DNA from: an uncultured Bacteroidota bacterium
GTDB taxonomy: Bacteria; Bacteroidota; Bacteroidia; Bacteroidales; UBA12481
NCBI GenBank assembly: GCA_903832165.1
Contig: CAILAQ010000154.1
Span: 1-11,662, forward strand
Direction: 5' to 3'
Length of the DNA: 11,662 bases
The notes under the pieces are model-generated. The model worked only from the letters and a program-made list of their open reading frames with translations. It did not search any database and had not been told where the DNA came from. The position numbers and the translations under genes were made by a program. Each line of letters starts with the position of its first letter. Position 1 is the stretch's first letter. This document shows, one piece after another, positions 1 to 7,713 of this stretch.

Positions 1-30
1 AAAGACTCCAACTTAAATCAATAAGATTTC

Positions 31-438
31 ATGAACTTAAGATATATTGTCTTTTTCGCAGGTATCCTTTTGGCCGGCAATGGAATCCGGAGCCAGGCGC
101 AGGAGCGGCTGACATCGGTTGCCTCGAATCCGGTGCTGCAGAAAGGAGCCAGACTGTTACCGTACAAATCGGTCACGCAGGACACACTGAAACTTCCGGT
201 TACTGATGACTTCAGTGGTTCTTCTCACTTCCCGGGTGGAGGCGTCTGGATGGACAACCAGGTCTATATTAACAATACTTTCGGTCTTAATCCCCCAACT
301 TACGGAGTAGCCACATTTGACGCCATCGATTCAACAGGGAAAATATACACCACTGCAACAACTGAATCATTTCTGGCTGACGCGCTTACTTCCAGGCCTG
401 TAAATCTGTTTCTACCCCTGGATCAACAATCTACCTGA
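31..438 (+). CDS. N-terminal fragment of a frameshifted T9SS-secreted protein
   Basis: This is the first part of a secreted protein whose reading frame breaks near base 411; the rest continues in another frame up to 1898. Residues 1-23 look like a Sec signal peptide: Arg4, a hydrophobic core at residues 5-16, and a likely cleavage after Ser-Gln-Ala. The mature start contains a DDFSG stretch and aromatic/Gly-rich segments typical of extracellular beta-sandwich proteins of Bacteroidota. The ATG at 31 is chosen because it begins the signal peptide. There is no Shine-Dalgarno sequence, which is usual for this phylum. After TSRPVNLF the frame runs about nine unrelated codons to a TGA. Function is unknown; the intact protein would be exported by Sec and then by the type IX system. 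I am confident this is a real gene start and fairly confident it does not encode a complete protein as written. Confidence 0.8.
   Translation: MNLRYIVFFAGILLAGNGIRSQAQERLTSVASNPVLQKGARLLPYKSVTQDTLKLPVTDDFSGSSHFPGGGVWMDNQVYINNTFGLNPPTYGVATFDAIDSTGKIYTTATTESFLADALTSRPVNLFLPLDQQST
409..422 (+). other. One-base frameshift site inside the T9SS gene
   Basis: Two reading frames overlap between 381 and 438. The upstream frame reads sensibly to the TTT at 409-411. The downstream frame reads sensibly from TCT at 411-413, giving S-T-P-G-S-T-I-Y-L-S-F. Restoring one T to the TTT run would give a continuous VNLFSTPGSTIYLSF segment, the kind of sequence expected just before the FFYQPQG motif. The span 31-1898 is 1868 nt, one base short of a multiple of three. 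No canonical X-XXY-YYZ slippery heptamer is present, so a lost base (real mutation or assembly/sequencing error) is more likely than programmed frameshifting. Confidence 0.75.
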
Positions 439-494
439 GCTTCTTTTATCAGCCACAGGGGCTTGGAGATGCTCCTGAACCAAGAGACTCACTA

Positions 495-1898
495 GTGGTT
501 GAGTGTTATGCACCGGACAGCAAGCGGTGGCTGAGGGTATGGAGTATTCCGGGCTCAACGGTCAGCAATTTTAAAATTGCCATGATAAACATTACGGATT
601 CCCGGTTTCTTCAGCCAGGATTTCAGTTCCGTTTCCGAAATTATGCATCACTCTCCCCTTCCTATGAACCCAGTCTTAAAGTCAATGCCGACCATTGGAA
701 TATTGATTATGTGTATTTGAACAGCGGACGTCATTACAATGATACAATCATGAAGGATGCTTCTTTAGTGAAGGAGGTGGGTTCTTTGCTCCTGAATTAT
801 ACTGCGATGCCTTGGGAACACTTCAAACTGGCCGGAATCTCCACGGTAAAAGCCATCTTCCAGATCAACCTCAACAATCTCTCAGCTGATCGTCGGGCAT
901 TTACCCCTGTTTTCAAGATTACACCGGCATGGGGTTCTGATCCCGGGTTTGAAAAATCGCTTTTGTCCGATGAGGTAAAAGCTTTCCAGACATTAAAATA
1001 TGATGCCACCTTTAACTTTGGATTCACTTCCACGCTTAAAGATTCCGCATTGTTTGAAGTATCGCTCGACATGAATCAGGCAACGTATGATTTAATACCG
1101 GGCAACGATAAAATTGTTTCACAACAGGTGTTCTCCGACTATTATGCCTATGATGACGGTTCCGCCGAGGCAGGTTACGGATTGGTTGGAGAAGGATCAA
1201 AAACAGGGAAACTGGCTTATCGGTTTAAGAATTTTAATGAGGGAGACTCACTTTATGCTGTTGATTTCTATTTCAATCGCAGCTTTGCCGATGCCGGTAA
1301 AAAGTATTTCCAGCTCGCTGTCTGGGCCGACGACAACAACAAGCCCGGAGCTCTCCTCCACACACAATCAGGTGCCATGCCGGCATATAACGGGCTGAAT
1401 GAGTTCCAACGAATTAAACTCGATACCGCGCAGGTAGTTTCGGGTAACTATTATATCGGATGGATTCAGACTACAGCCGATTTTCTCAACATAGGTTTCG
1501 ATCGCCAGAATAACCACGGACAGGACATCTATTACAAAATCGGCGGCGACTGGACGATGTCCTCTTTTGAGGGATCCCTGATGATCAGGCCGGTTTTTGC
1601 AAATAAATCACGAAAATCAGGTATCGATCCAACCGGTAAACTTCCTGAAATAAATAATCTGGCGAAAATATATCCCAATCCGGCGAATGATTTCATTCTT
1701 ATTGATGCAGGCGATCAGTCAGGAATTATGCGGATAACCCTGACAGATCTTCAGGGCCGGCTGGTCCGGAGTTTCCTGGAATCCGGCCCGACATGCAAGG
1801 TTGGCATCTCTGGTATCCCCAAAGGAATCTATATTATCGGGGTTCGATCGGATTCCGGAATCTTCACACGACAAAAGCTGATAATACTTCATGAATAA
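495..1898 (+). CDS. C-terminal part of frameshifted protein, with T9SS type A sorting domain
   Basis: This is the larger part of the gene that begins at 31. The formal start is the GTG at 495, but protein-like sequence in this frame begins at about 411 and includes SFFYQPQGLGDAPE just before the GTG, so 495 is not a true start. The middle has a YYAYDDGSAEAGYG stretch (about 1140-1185) followed by a predicted beta-rich domain. The end, about 1660-1895, is a T9SS type A C-terminal domain: IYPNPANDF at 1668-1694, then an LTDLQGRLV strand and a closing PKGIYIIGV-like strand. That domain directs a protein across the outer membrane, where it is cleaved and usually anchored. No catalytic motif is seen, so this may be a structural or binding surface protein. 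The stop overlaps the next gene's start by 8 bp, suggesting an operon. Confidence 0.82.
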   Translation: MVECYAPDSKRWLRVWSIPGSTVSNFKIAMINITDSRFLQPGFQFRFRNYASLSPSYEPSLKVNADHWNIDYVYLNSGRHYNDTIMKDASLVKEVGSLLLNYTAMPWEHFKLAGISTVKAIFQINLNNLSADRRAFTPVFKITPAWGSDPGFEKSLLSDEVKAFQTLKYDATFNFGFTSTLKDSALFEVSLDMNQATYDLIPGNDKIVSQQVFSDYYAYDDGSAEAGYGLVGEGSKTGKLAYRFKNFNEGDSLYAVDFYFNRSFADAGKKYFQLAVWADDNNKPGALLHTQSGAMPAYNGLNEFQRIKLDTAQVVSGNYYIGWIQTTADFLNIGFDRQNNHGQDIYYKIGGDWTMSSFEGSLMIRPVFANKSRKSGIDPTGKLPEINNLAKIYPNPANDFILIDAGDQSGIMRITLTDLQGRLVRSFLESGPTCKVGISGIPKGIYIIGVRSDSGIFTRQKLIILHE

Positions 1899-2940
1899 AA
1901 TGTGGTTGCACCTTGACGAACTGGAGGAAAACAAGGAACTCTTCGAACACTTCCGGTTTGTTGCCGATCCGGGGCAGTCGCTGATCAGAATTGACCGATA
2001 CCTTATTGACAGGCTGCAGGATACTTCCCGGACAAAAATCAAGGATGCCGCTGATGCCGGATGCATTTTCGTTAACGACAGCCCGGTTAAAGCCAGCTAC
2101 AAAATAAAGCCCGGCGATACTGTTGTAATCATGCTAACCTTTCCCCGTAAGGAATTCGAGCTGATTGCCGAAGACATTCCGCTTGATGTGGTTTATGAGG
2201 ACGATACGTTACTGGTTATTAACAAAAAGCCTGGCATGGTGGTCCATCCGGCCCACGGTAATTATACCGGTACACTGATTCATGCTCTTGCCTGGCGTTA
2301 CCGCGAGCTTGAAATGTTTACCAGGGAAGATATCAGGGCAGGATTGGTGCACAGGATCGACAAGGACACCTCAGGATTGCTGGTTATAGCAAAAACCGAG
2401 AAAGCAAAGTCTCATCTCGGCAAGCAATTTTATAATAAAACTTCACACCGTAAATATCAGGCACTGGTTTGGGGTATTCCAAAGGAAGCTGAAGGCACAG
2501 TTACCGGATCTATCGGAAGAAATCCAAAAAACCGGCAGGTGATGACCGTTTTTGCTGATGATTCGCAAGGAAAGAAGGCAATCACGCATTACAAAATTCT
2601 GGAAGACCTGGGCTATATCTCACTGATCGAGTGCCGTCTGGAAACAGGAAGAACTCACCAGATCAGAGCCCATATGAAGTATCTGGGCCATCCGCTTTTC
2701 AACGACTCCGAATATGGAGGCAATGTTATCCTTAAGGGCACTACCTTTACCAAATACCGCCAGTTTATCGAAAATTGTTTCCGCATACTTCCGCGGCAGG
2801 CTTTACACGCTAAGGAACTGGGATTCATTCACCCTGAAACCAGGGAGTGGATGCAGTTCGACTCCAGTCTGCCAGAGGACATCGCTGAGGTTATCCGGAA
2901 ATGGCGCACTTATCTTGGTGGACGAACTCAGGAACTGTAA
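1891..2940 (+). CDS. rluD: RluD-type 23S rRNA pseudouridine synthase
   Basis: Cytoplasmic enzyme of the RluA/RluD family, which converts uridines in structured RNA to pseudouridine. RluD proper acts on helix 69 of 23S rRNA; the exact target here is inferred. An S4-like RNA-binding domain lies at about residues 34-80 (RIDRYLID...AGCIFVND). The catalytic domain follows with KKPGMVVHP (residues 112-120), the signature HRIDKDTSG (154-162) holding the catalytic Asp157, and RTHQIRAHM (254-262). The length of 349 residues is close to E. coli RluD (326), with a slightly longer N-terminus. The ATG at 1891 overlaps the upstream stop as ATGAATAA; a second ATG at 1900 would be nearly equivalent. ddl follows on the same strand after 76 bp. 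The family assignment is firm; RluD rather than another RluA-family member is likely but not certain. Confidence 0.93.
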   Translation: MNKMWLHLDELEENKELFEHFRFVADPGQSLIRIDRYLIDRLQDTSRTKIKDAADAGCIFVNDSPVKASYKIKPGDTVVIMLTFPRKEFELIAEDIPLDVVYEDDTLLVINKKPGMVVHPAHGNYTGTLIHALAWRYRELEMFTREDIRAGLVHRIDKDTSGLLVIAKTEKAKSHLGKQFYNKTSHRKYQALVWGIPKEAEGTVTGSIGRNPKNRQVMTVFADDSQGKKAITHYKILEDLGYISLIECRLETGRTHQIRAHMKYLGHPLFNDSEYGGNVILKGTTFTKYRQFIENCFRILPRQALHAKELGFIHPETREWMQFDSSLPEDIAEVIRKWRTYLGGRTQEL

Positions 2941-2983
2941 TCAAATTTGAAACAAATTACCGGAAGAATCCGTACAAAAAGTG

Positions 2984-3002
2984 TGGATTAAACCATAATC
3001 CA
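2984..3002 (+). other. Small hairpin in the rluD-ddl gap
   Basis: TGGATTA at 2984-2990 pairs perfectly with TAATCCA at 2996-3002 around a 5-base loop, ending 14 bp before the ddl start codon. It is A/T-rich and is not followed by a T tract, so it is a poor terminator candidate. It could be a structure in the 5' leader of ddl or chance. The same gap opens with a perfect 10-bp palindrome, TCAAATTTGA, at 2941-2950, directly after the rluD stop. Confidence 0.3.
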
Positions 3003-3016
3003 TAAAATTTAAAACC

Positions 3017-4006
3017 ATGAATTCCAGTCCTTTAAATATTGCTATCGTTGCCGGCGGGGATTCCTCAGAATATGAAATCTCCATCAAAAGCGCAAATAAC
3101 ATTTTAAATCATCTGGATAAGGATCAGTTTGACGCACGCGTTGTGGTTATTTCACAGCAGGATTGGACAGTTCATGATACTGATGGGGCTGTTTATCCAA
3201 TCAACCGCCATGATTTCAGCTGGCAGCCAAATGGCAAAATCCGGCATTTTGATGCAGTTATTAATTCTATTCATGGAACTCCGGGAGAAAACGGAATCCT
3301 ACCGGCCTATTTTGAGCTGATTGGCATTCCATTAACAGGCTGCCGTGCGTTCAGCAGCGCACTCACCTTCAACAAGTATTATTGCAATCAGTTCCTGAAA
3401 CAGAGCGGCATAAATATTTCACCCTCCATACTGATCCGTAAAGATCAGCCTGTCGATATCAATTACATTATTGAAGCAATTGGGTTACCCTGTTTCATCA
3501 AACCAAACAACGGAGGTTCCAGTTGCGGAATTTCCAGGGTAAATCACCCAGGCGAAATCCTGCCTGCCCTCGAACGGGCTTTACATGAAGACCGGGAAGC
3601 TATTATTGAAAAGCTGCTGGTCGGAACCGAAGTTACGTGCGGCCTTTTTAAGGCTGGAAAATCGAGTGAAGTCTTTCCTGTTACTGAGATCATCAGTAAA
3701 AAGGAATTTTTCGATTATGAAGCAAAGTATACTCCAGGAATGTCAGACGAAATAACGCCTGCAAGAATTTCCGCGGAGACTGCACGGTCAGTGCAAGACC
3801 TGTCGTCATTGATTTATGATTTATTAGATTGCCGGGGAGTAGTGCGAATGGACTATATCCTGGCTAACAACATCCCCTGGTTCCTCGAAGTGAACACTGT
3901 TCCAGGAATGTCCCCGCACAGTATTGTCCCCAAACAGGCCTCCATTTCAGGTCTGAGCCTCAACGATCTTTTCAGCATCCTCATCAAGGATGCTATGTTA
4001 CGTTAG
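3017..4006 (+). CDS. ddl: D-alanine--D-alanine ligase
   Basis: Cytoplasmic ATP-grasp enzyme that joins two D-alanines, using ATP, to make the dipeptide at the end of the peptidoglycan stem peptide. The signatures are in the right order: the N-terminal GGDSSEYEIS (residues 13-22) with Glu18 matching the substrate-binding Glu15 of E. coli DdlB; HGTPGENG (86-93); the ATP-binding KPNNGGSSCG (162-171); the omega-loop FFDYEAKY (231-238) with Tyr238 matching DdlB Tyr216, which usually indicates D-Ala rather than D-lactate specificity; RMDY with Asp279; and EVNT (291-294) with Glu291 and Asn293 as metal ligands, followed by PGMSPHSIVP. The 329 residues are normal for the family, so it looks intact. 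The ATG at 3017 places the glycine-rich strand about ten residues from the N-terminus, as in homologues. It lies between rluD and a surface lipoprotein gene. Confidence 0.96.
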   Translation: MNSSPLNIAIVAGGDSSEYEISIKSANNILNHLDKDQFDARVVVISQQDWTVHDTDGAVYPINRHDFSWQPNGKIRHFDAVINSIHGTPGENGILPAYFELIGIPLTGCRAFSSALTFNKYYCNQFLKQSGINISPSILIRKDQPVDINYIIEAIGLPCFIKPNNGGSSCGISRVNHPGEILPALERALHEDREAIIEKLLVGTEVTCGLFKAGKSSEVFPVTEIISKKEFFDYEAKYTPGMSDEITPARISAETARSVQDLSSLIYDLLDCRGVVRMDYILANNIPWFLEVNTVPGMSPHSIVPKQASISGLSLNDLFSILIKDAMLR

Positions 4007-4029
4007 GTCAACCAAAAAATAATTCAGCC

Positions 4030-4740
4030 ATGGTTAGAAAGACCGCCTTTCTGGCCCTGCTTCTGCTAGTAGGAGCAGCGTTTTTCTCTTCCTGTAAAAA
4101 GGAAGAATTATCCAGCAAGAAGGAGATCCTTTCCTTCTTTTTTGAGGCCAGCAAAAACACTCAGCTGGATCGAGTTTTCCTAGGTGATATCAACGGAACA
4201 GCACTCTCGGCCGAGGTTGCTTTTGGCGTTGATGTCAGCATATTAGTACCAACGATAGAAATATCGCCTCGGGCTACAATCAGCCCTCTACCCGGACAGG
4301 CCACGAATTTTTCCGGTCCTGTGGTATATACAGTCACTGCCGAGGATGGAAGCACCAAAACTTTTACAGCTATTGTCGGTACCGCTCCAGCTCCCTATAT
4401 CGGAAATTGGGTCAGCGGGCCTATTGATTTCGGGTCCGGACTGATGAGGGTTAATGCGGAGATTAATAAGGATGGAGAGATTGCCCTTGAATTTACGCTG
4501 ATCATGACCGGAGACAAAGATCCTTCATCAATAAAAGGATATTTTGAGCCGTTAAGCCGTCAGAATTCTCATATCAAGGTAGTGCAGACGCACAGATGGT
4601 TCGGTACTGACTGGATCGACGAAACATGCGACAGGACAATCATGTATCAGGTCATTACCCCTCAGAATCTTAAGCTCTTCTATTGCCTTTGCTACCCAAT
4701 GACAGATTGGTGTTTTCAGGTCAATCTGACCAAAGAATAA
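4030..4740 (+). CDS. Surface-type lipoprotein with DUF5018-like domain
   Basis: A 236-residue predicted lipoprotein of unknown function. The N-terminus is a lipoprotein signal peptide: Arg3/Lys4, a hydrophobic core at residues 6-19, and the lipobox FSSC with acylated Cys22. The residues after it, C-K-K-E-E, match the Lys-(Asp/Glu)2 export signal described for surface lipoproteins of Bacteroidota, so the protein probably faces outward. Residues about 31-117 resemble the Ig-like DUF5018 domain: an opening KEILSF strand, an ISPRATISPLPGQATNF segment, and the closing VVYTVTAEDGSTKTF. The C-terminal 115 residues are not recognised; they contain GNWVSG, then WFGTDW, and four cysteines (200, 219, 221, 228). 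It starts 23 bp after ddl, so co-transcription is likely, and a terminator follows its stop. Lipoprotein status is confident; the role is unknown. Confidence 0.85.
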   Translation: MVRKTAFLALLLLVGAAFFSSCKKEELSSKKEILSFFFEASKNTQLDRVFLGDINGTALSAEVAFGVDVSILVPTIEISPRATISPLPGQATNFSGPVVYTVTAEDGSTKTFTAIVGTAPAPYIGNWVSGPIDFGSGLMRVNAEINKDGEIALEFTLIMTGDKDPSSIKGYFEPLSRQNSHIKVVQTHRWFGTDWIDETCDRTIMYQVITPQNLKLFYCLCYPMTDWCFQVNLTKE

Positions 4741-4756
4741 TTGATTATGCACAAAG

Positions 4757-4785
4757 AAAAAGGAGGCTCGAAAGCCTCCTTTTTT
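4757..4785. terminator. Bidirectional intrinsic terminator between convergent genes
   Basis: A perfect stem pairs 4760-4768 (AAGGAGGCT) with 4773-4781 (AGCCTCCTT) around the loop CGAA, which reads TTCG on the - strand. Three more A-T pairs extend it to 12 bp. On the + strand it runs into TTTTTT at 4780-4785, 17 bp after the lipoprotein stop. On the - strand the stem is followed by TTTTTCTTTG, immediately after the gcvP stop at 4788. It therefore fits termination of both converging operons. Confidence 0.9.
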
Positions 4786-4787
4786 CA

Positions 4788-7649
4788 TTAGTATTCATCA
4801 AGTCCCTTACAGGAACATATAAGATTTCTGTCACCATAGGCATTATCTATTTTACCCACATATGGCCAGAATTTATTCTCAGCAATCCATGGCAGCGGGA
4901 AAGCCGCCTTCAGCCGTCCATATGGATGCTCCCAGGTATCATCGCCGATGTGAACCGCTGTATGCGGTGCATTCTTCACAACGTTATTATCGGCATGGGT
5001 AATTCCCATTTCAACATCGGTGATCTCAAAAAGGATGGAAATCAGCGATTCAGCAAAACGATCCAGTTCCTGCTTCGATTCGCTCTCGGTAGGCTCAATC
5101 ATTAGCGTTTCATGAACCGGGAACGAAAGTGTCGGAGCATGGAAACCATAATCCATGAGCCTGCGTGCAATATCACCGGTTTCAATACCGGTTTGGGCTT
5201 TAAAATTCCTGCAATCCAGAATGCATTCATGAGCAACACGCCCATTGGCTCCGGTATAAAGAACTTCATAATGACCTTTCAAGCATTCCACCAGGTAGTT
5301 GGCATTCAGGATTGCCATTTCAGTAGCTGCTTTCATACCTTCTCCACCAAGCATCTGCACATAGGCATGAGATATAGTAAGCACCAGGGCGCTGCCATAA
5401 GGAGCAGCCGAAATCACACCGCCTTTTTCCCCTCCAACCTTAACCACAGGATGCGAAGGAAGAAAATCAACGAGGTGCTGCGCAACTCCGATAGGACCAA
5501 CCCCCGGCCCACCACCGCCGTGGGGAATAGCAAAGGTTTTATGCAGGTTCAGATGGCAAACGTCAGCACCGATTAATGCCGGTTTTGTTAATCCAACCTG
5601 CGCATTCATATTTGCTCCGTCCATATAGACCAATCCACCGTTTGCATGGATGATATCAGACATAATTTTAACTCCGGATTCAAAAACTCCGTGAGTGGAA
5701 GGATATGTGATCATAAAGGCGGCAAGATCATGAGCATGTTCGGCGGCTCTTATTTTAAGATCTTCAATATCTACGTTGCCCTTGTCATCACATTTGATCA
5801 CCACAACCTTATTGCCTGCCATCACTGCACTTGCAGGGTTGGTTCCGTGCGCTGACGCGGGGATAAGTACCACGTTGCGATGACCTTCTCCACGGTTTCT
5901 GTGATATCCCTCGATAACCATGAGACCAGCATATTCCCCGGAAGCTCCTGAGTTAGGCTGGAAGGAAATAGCGGGAAAACCGGTGATTTCAATCAAAGCT
6001 TTTTCCAGTTCCTTGATCAGCTGATGATATCCTTCAGCCTGATCAACAGGAACGAAGGGGTGAATACCTGCAAATTCATCCCATGATAAGGCGAACATGG
6101 AATTGGCAGGATTCAGCTTCATTGTACACGAACCCAGAGGGATCATTGAATGAGTGAGTGAAATGTCGCGATTCTCAAGTTTCTTGATATACCGCATCAT
6201 CTCAGTTTCTGAATGAAACTTATTGAAGCATGATTGAGTCAGAAATTCAGAAGTGCGTGCAAATTCAGGATCAAAACCAGCAGAATCAACTAATTCCATA
6301 ACCGGATAGGCTTCCTTCCCGGCAGCTTCGGTAAATATTTGGACAATTCTGTTAACTTCTTCCAGATCGGTCAGTTCATCTGTAGATAAGCCAATGGTTT
6401 CATCCTCGAAATAACGGAAGTTGAAATGATGTTTCAGCGCTATGGTTTTAAAGTGCTTGAGGGTTACTTTTTCAGGCAATACAAACCTCAGTGTATCAAA
6501 GTAATCCTTGTTTTCCTGAACATAACCGTACTGCTGCATTTCCAACTCTAGAGTATGTGCCGACCGGTGAATTTTTCCTGCAATCTCAAGCAATCCGTCC
6601 GAACCGTGGTAAACTGCATACATTCCAGCCATAGTAGCCAGAAGTGCCTGTGCAGTGCAGATATTTGAGGTGGCTTTCTCGCGCTTAATATGCTGCTCAC
6701 GGGTTTGAAGTGCCATGCGAAGAGCCTTATTCCCGTGGACATCCTGCGAAACGCCTATGATTCTGCCCGGCATGCTTCTTTTCAATTCTTCACGAGCCGC
6801 AAAATAAGCGGCATGCGGACCACCGAATCCCATGGGCACCCCGAAACGCTGAGTGCTGCCAACTACGATATCGGCACCCCATTCACCCGGCGGACTCAGC
6901 AATACTAATGAAAACAAGTCGCTGACAGCCGTATAAAGGCCACCCAACTCGTGAATTTTCTGAACAGTTTTTCTGTAAATCAAAGCCTTGCCATCGCTGG
7001 CAGGGTACTGAACAATAATCCCAAAAACCATATCACTCAACCGATAATTCACAATCTTGCAAACCTCCACCTGAATCCCGAGCGGAAGAGCACGGGTCCT
7101 GACCACTTCGAGTGTTTGCGGGAAAATATTCTCATCGATCAAAAGAACATTGGCATTACGTTTTACCAAATCCCTTGAACGGGCATTGTACATAAGGATC
7201 ATTGCTTCAGCAGCAGCTGTGGCTTCATCAAGAAGCGAAGCATTTGCCAGAGGCATCGCCGTAAGCTCCATAACCAGAGTCTGAAAATTCAGCAAAGCTT
7301 CGAGGCGGCCCTGAGAAATTTCTGCCTGATAAGGAGTATATGAAGTATACCAGGACGCGTTTTCCAGAATATTTCTCTTGATAACAGCGGGCATCACAGT
7401 TCCGTAATAACCCATCCCTATCAGACTTCGGTATTGCTTGTTTTTCGATCCGATAAGCTTGATCTTTTTGGCATATTCCTGCTCAGTAAGCCCGGCTGGC
7501 AGTTTCAGCGGCTCCTTCATTCTGATATCATCCGGAACTACTGAAGAAATGAACTCTTCCATTGTGGAACACCCCACTTTTTCCAGCATCTCCTGAATTT
7601 CGTGTGGACGCGGGCCAATATGCCTGTAAATGAATTGATCAGTGATCAT
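4788..7649 (-). CDS. gcvP: Glycine dehydrogenase (decarboxylating), glycine cleavage P-protein
   Basis: Pyridoxal-phosphate enzyme of the glycine cleavage system. It decarboxylates glycine and passes the aminomethyl group to the lipoyl arm of the H-protein, feeding one-carbon units to folate through the T-protein. At 953 residues it is the single-chain form, with both halves of the GcvPA/GcvPB type fused. The N-terminal half starts with FIYRHIGP (residues 6-13) and contains YTSYTPYQAEISQG (101-114) and GGPHAAYFA (276-284). The C-terminal half has SMIPLGSCTMKLNP (501-514), HGTNPASA (601-608), MDGANMNAQVG (676-686) and NLHKTF-(A/I)PHGGGGPG (701-715), with Lys704 as the expected PLP Schiff-base lysine. 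It looks complete. No gcvT or gcvH is present in the window. The ATG at 7649 fits the family N-terminus. The 64-bp gap to the upstream hydrolase gene has no clear promoter or hairpin, and is too short for a typical tandem glycine riboswitch. Confidence 0.97.
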   Translation of the reverse strand: MITDQFIYRHIGPRPHEIQEMLEKVGCSTMEEFISSVVPDDIRMKEPLKLPAGLTEQEYAKKIKLIGSKNKQYRSLIGMGYYGTVMPAVIKRNILENASWYTSYTPYQAEISQGRLEALLNFQTLVMELTAMPLANASLLDEATAAAEAMILMYNARSRDLVKRNANVLLIDENIFPQTLEVVRTRALPLGIQVEVCKIVNYRLSDMVFGIIVQYPASDGKALIYRKTVQKIHELGGLYTAVSDLFSLVLLSPPGEWGADIVVGSTQRFGVPMGFGGPHAAYFAAREELKRSMPGRIIGVSQDVHGNKALRMALQTREQHIKREKATSNICTAQALLATMAGMYAVYHGSDGLLEIAGKIHRSAHTLELEMQQYGYVQENKDYFDTLRFVLPEKVTLKHFKTIALKHHFNFRYFEDETIGLSTDELTDLEEVNRIVQIFTEAAGKEAYPVMELVDSAGFDPEFARTSEFLTQSCFNKFHSETEMMRYIKKLENRDISLTHSMIPLGSCTMKLNPANSMFALSWDEFAGIHPFVPVDQAEGYHQLIKELEKALIEITGFPAISFQPNSGASGEYAGLMVIEGYHRNRGEGHRNVVLIPASAHGTNPASAVMAGNKVVVIKCDDKGNVDIEDLKIRAAEHAHDLAAFMITYPSTHGVFESGVKIMSDIIHANGGLVYMDGANMNAQVGLTKPALIGADVCHLNLHKTFAIPHGGGGPGVGPIGVAQHLVDFLPSHPVVKVGGEKGGVISAAPYGSALVLTISHAYVQMLGGEGMKAATEMAILNANYLVECLKGHYEVLYTGANGRVAHECILDCRNFKAQTGIETGDIARRLMDYGFHAPTLSFPVHETLMIEPTESESKQELDRFAESLISILFEITDVEMGITHADNNVVKNAPHTAVHIGDDTWEHPYGRLKAAFPLPWIAENKFWPYVGKIDNAYGDRNLICSCKGLDEY

Positions 7650-7713
7650 AATATAATGGTTGTTGTATTACAAATTAAGCGGGTAAAATTAAGAAGAAGT
7701 ATGACATTTGTTA

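Noticed and set aside
405..420. Programmed -1 ribosomal frameshifting in the first T9SS gene
   Set aside because: The required shift is -1, but there is no X-XXY-YYZ slippery heptamer in the right phase and no evident downstream stimulator; a missing base explains it more simply.
1719..2066. - strand frame of 115 codons across the T9SS/rluD junction
   Set aside because: Both + strand frames here are conserved domains; the antisense translation has no protein-like features.
2941..3016. Bacteroidota-type promoter before ddl
   Set aside because: A TTTG at 2946-2949 could act as a -33 element, but no TAnnTTTG follows at suitable spacing.
4683..5576. + strand open frames opposite gcvP (140 and 154 codons)
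   Set aside because: They are antisense shadows of the clearly conserved gcvP reading frame, and the first also runs through the terminator.
7650..7713. Glycine riboswitch or clear promoter upstream of gcvP
   Set aside because: Only 64 bp, A/T-rich, without the paired stems of a glycine aptamer. A TTAATTTG resembles the Bacteroidota -7 element TAnnTTTG but has a mismatch and no matching -33 element.
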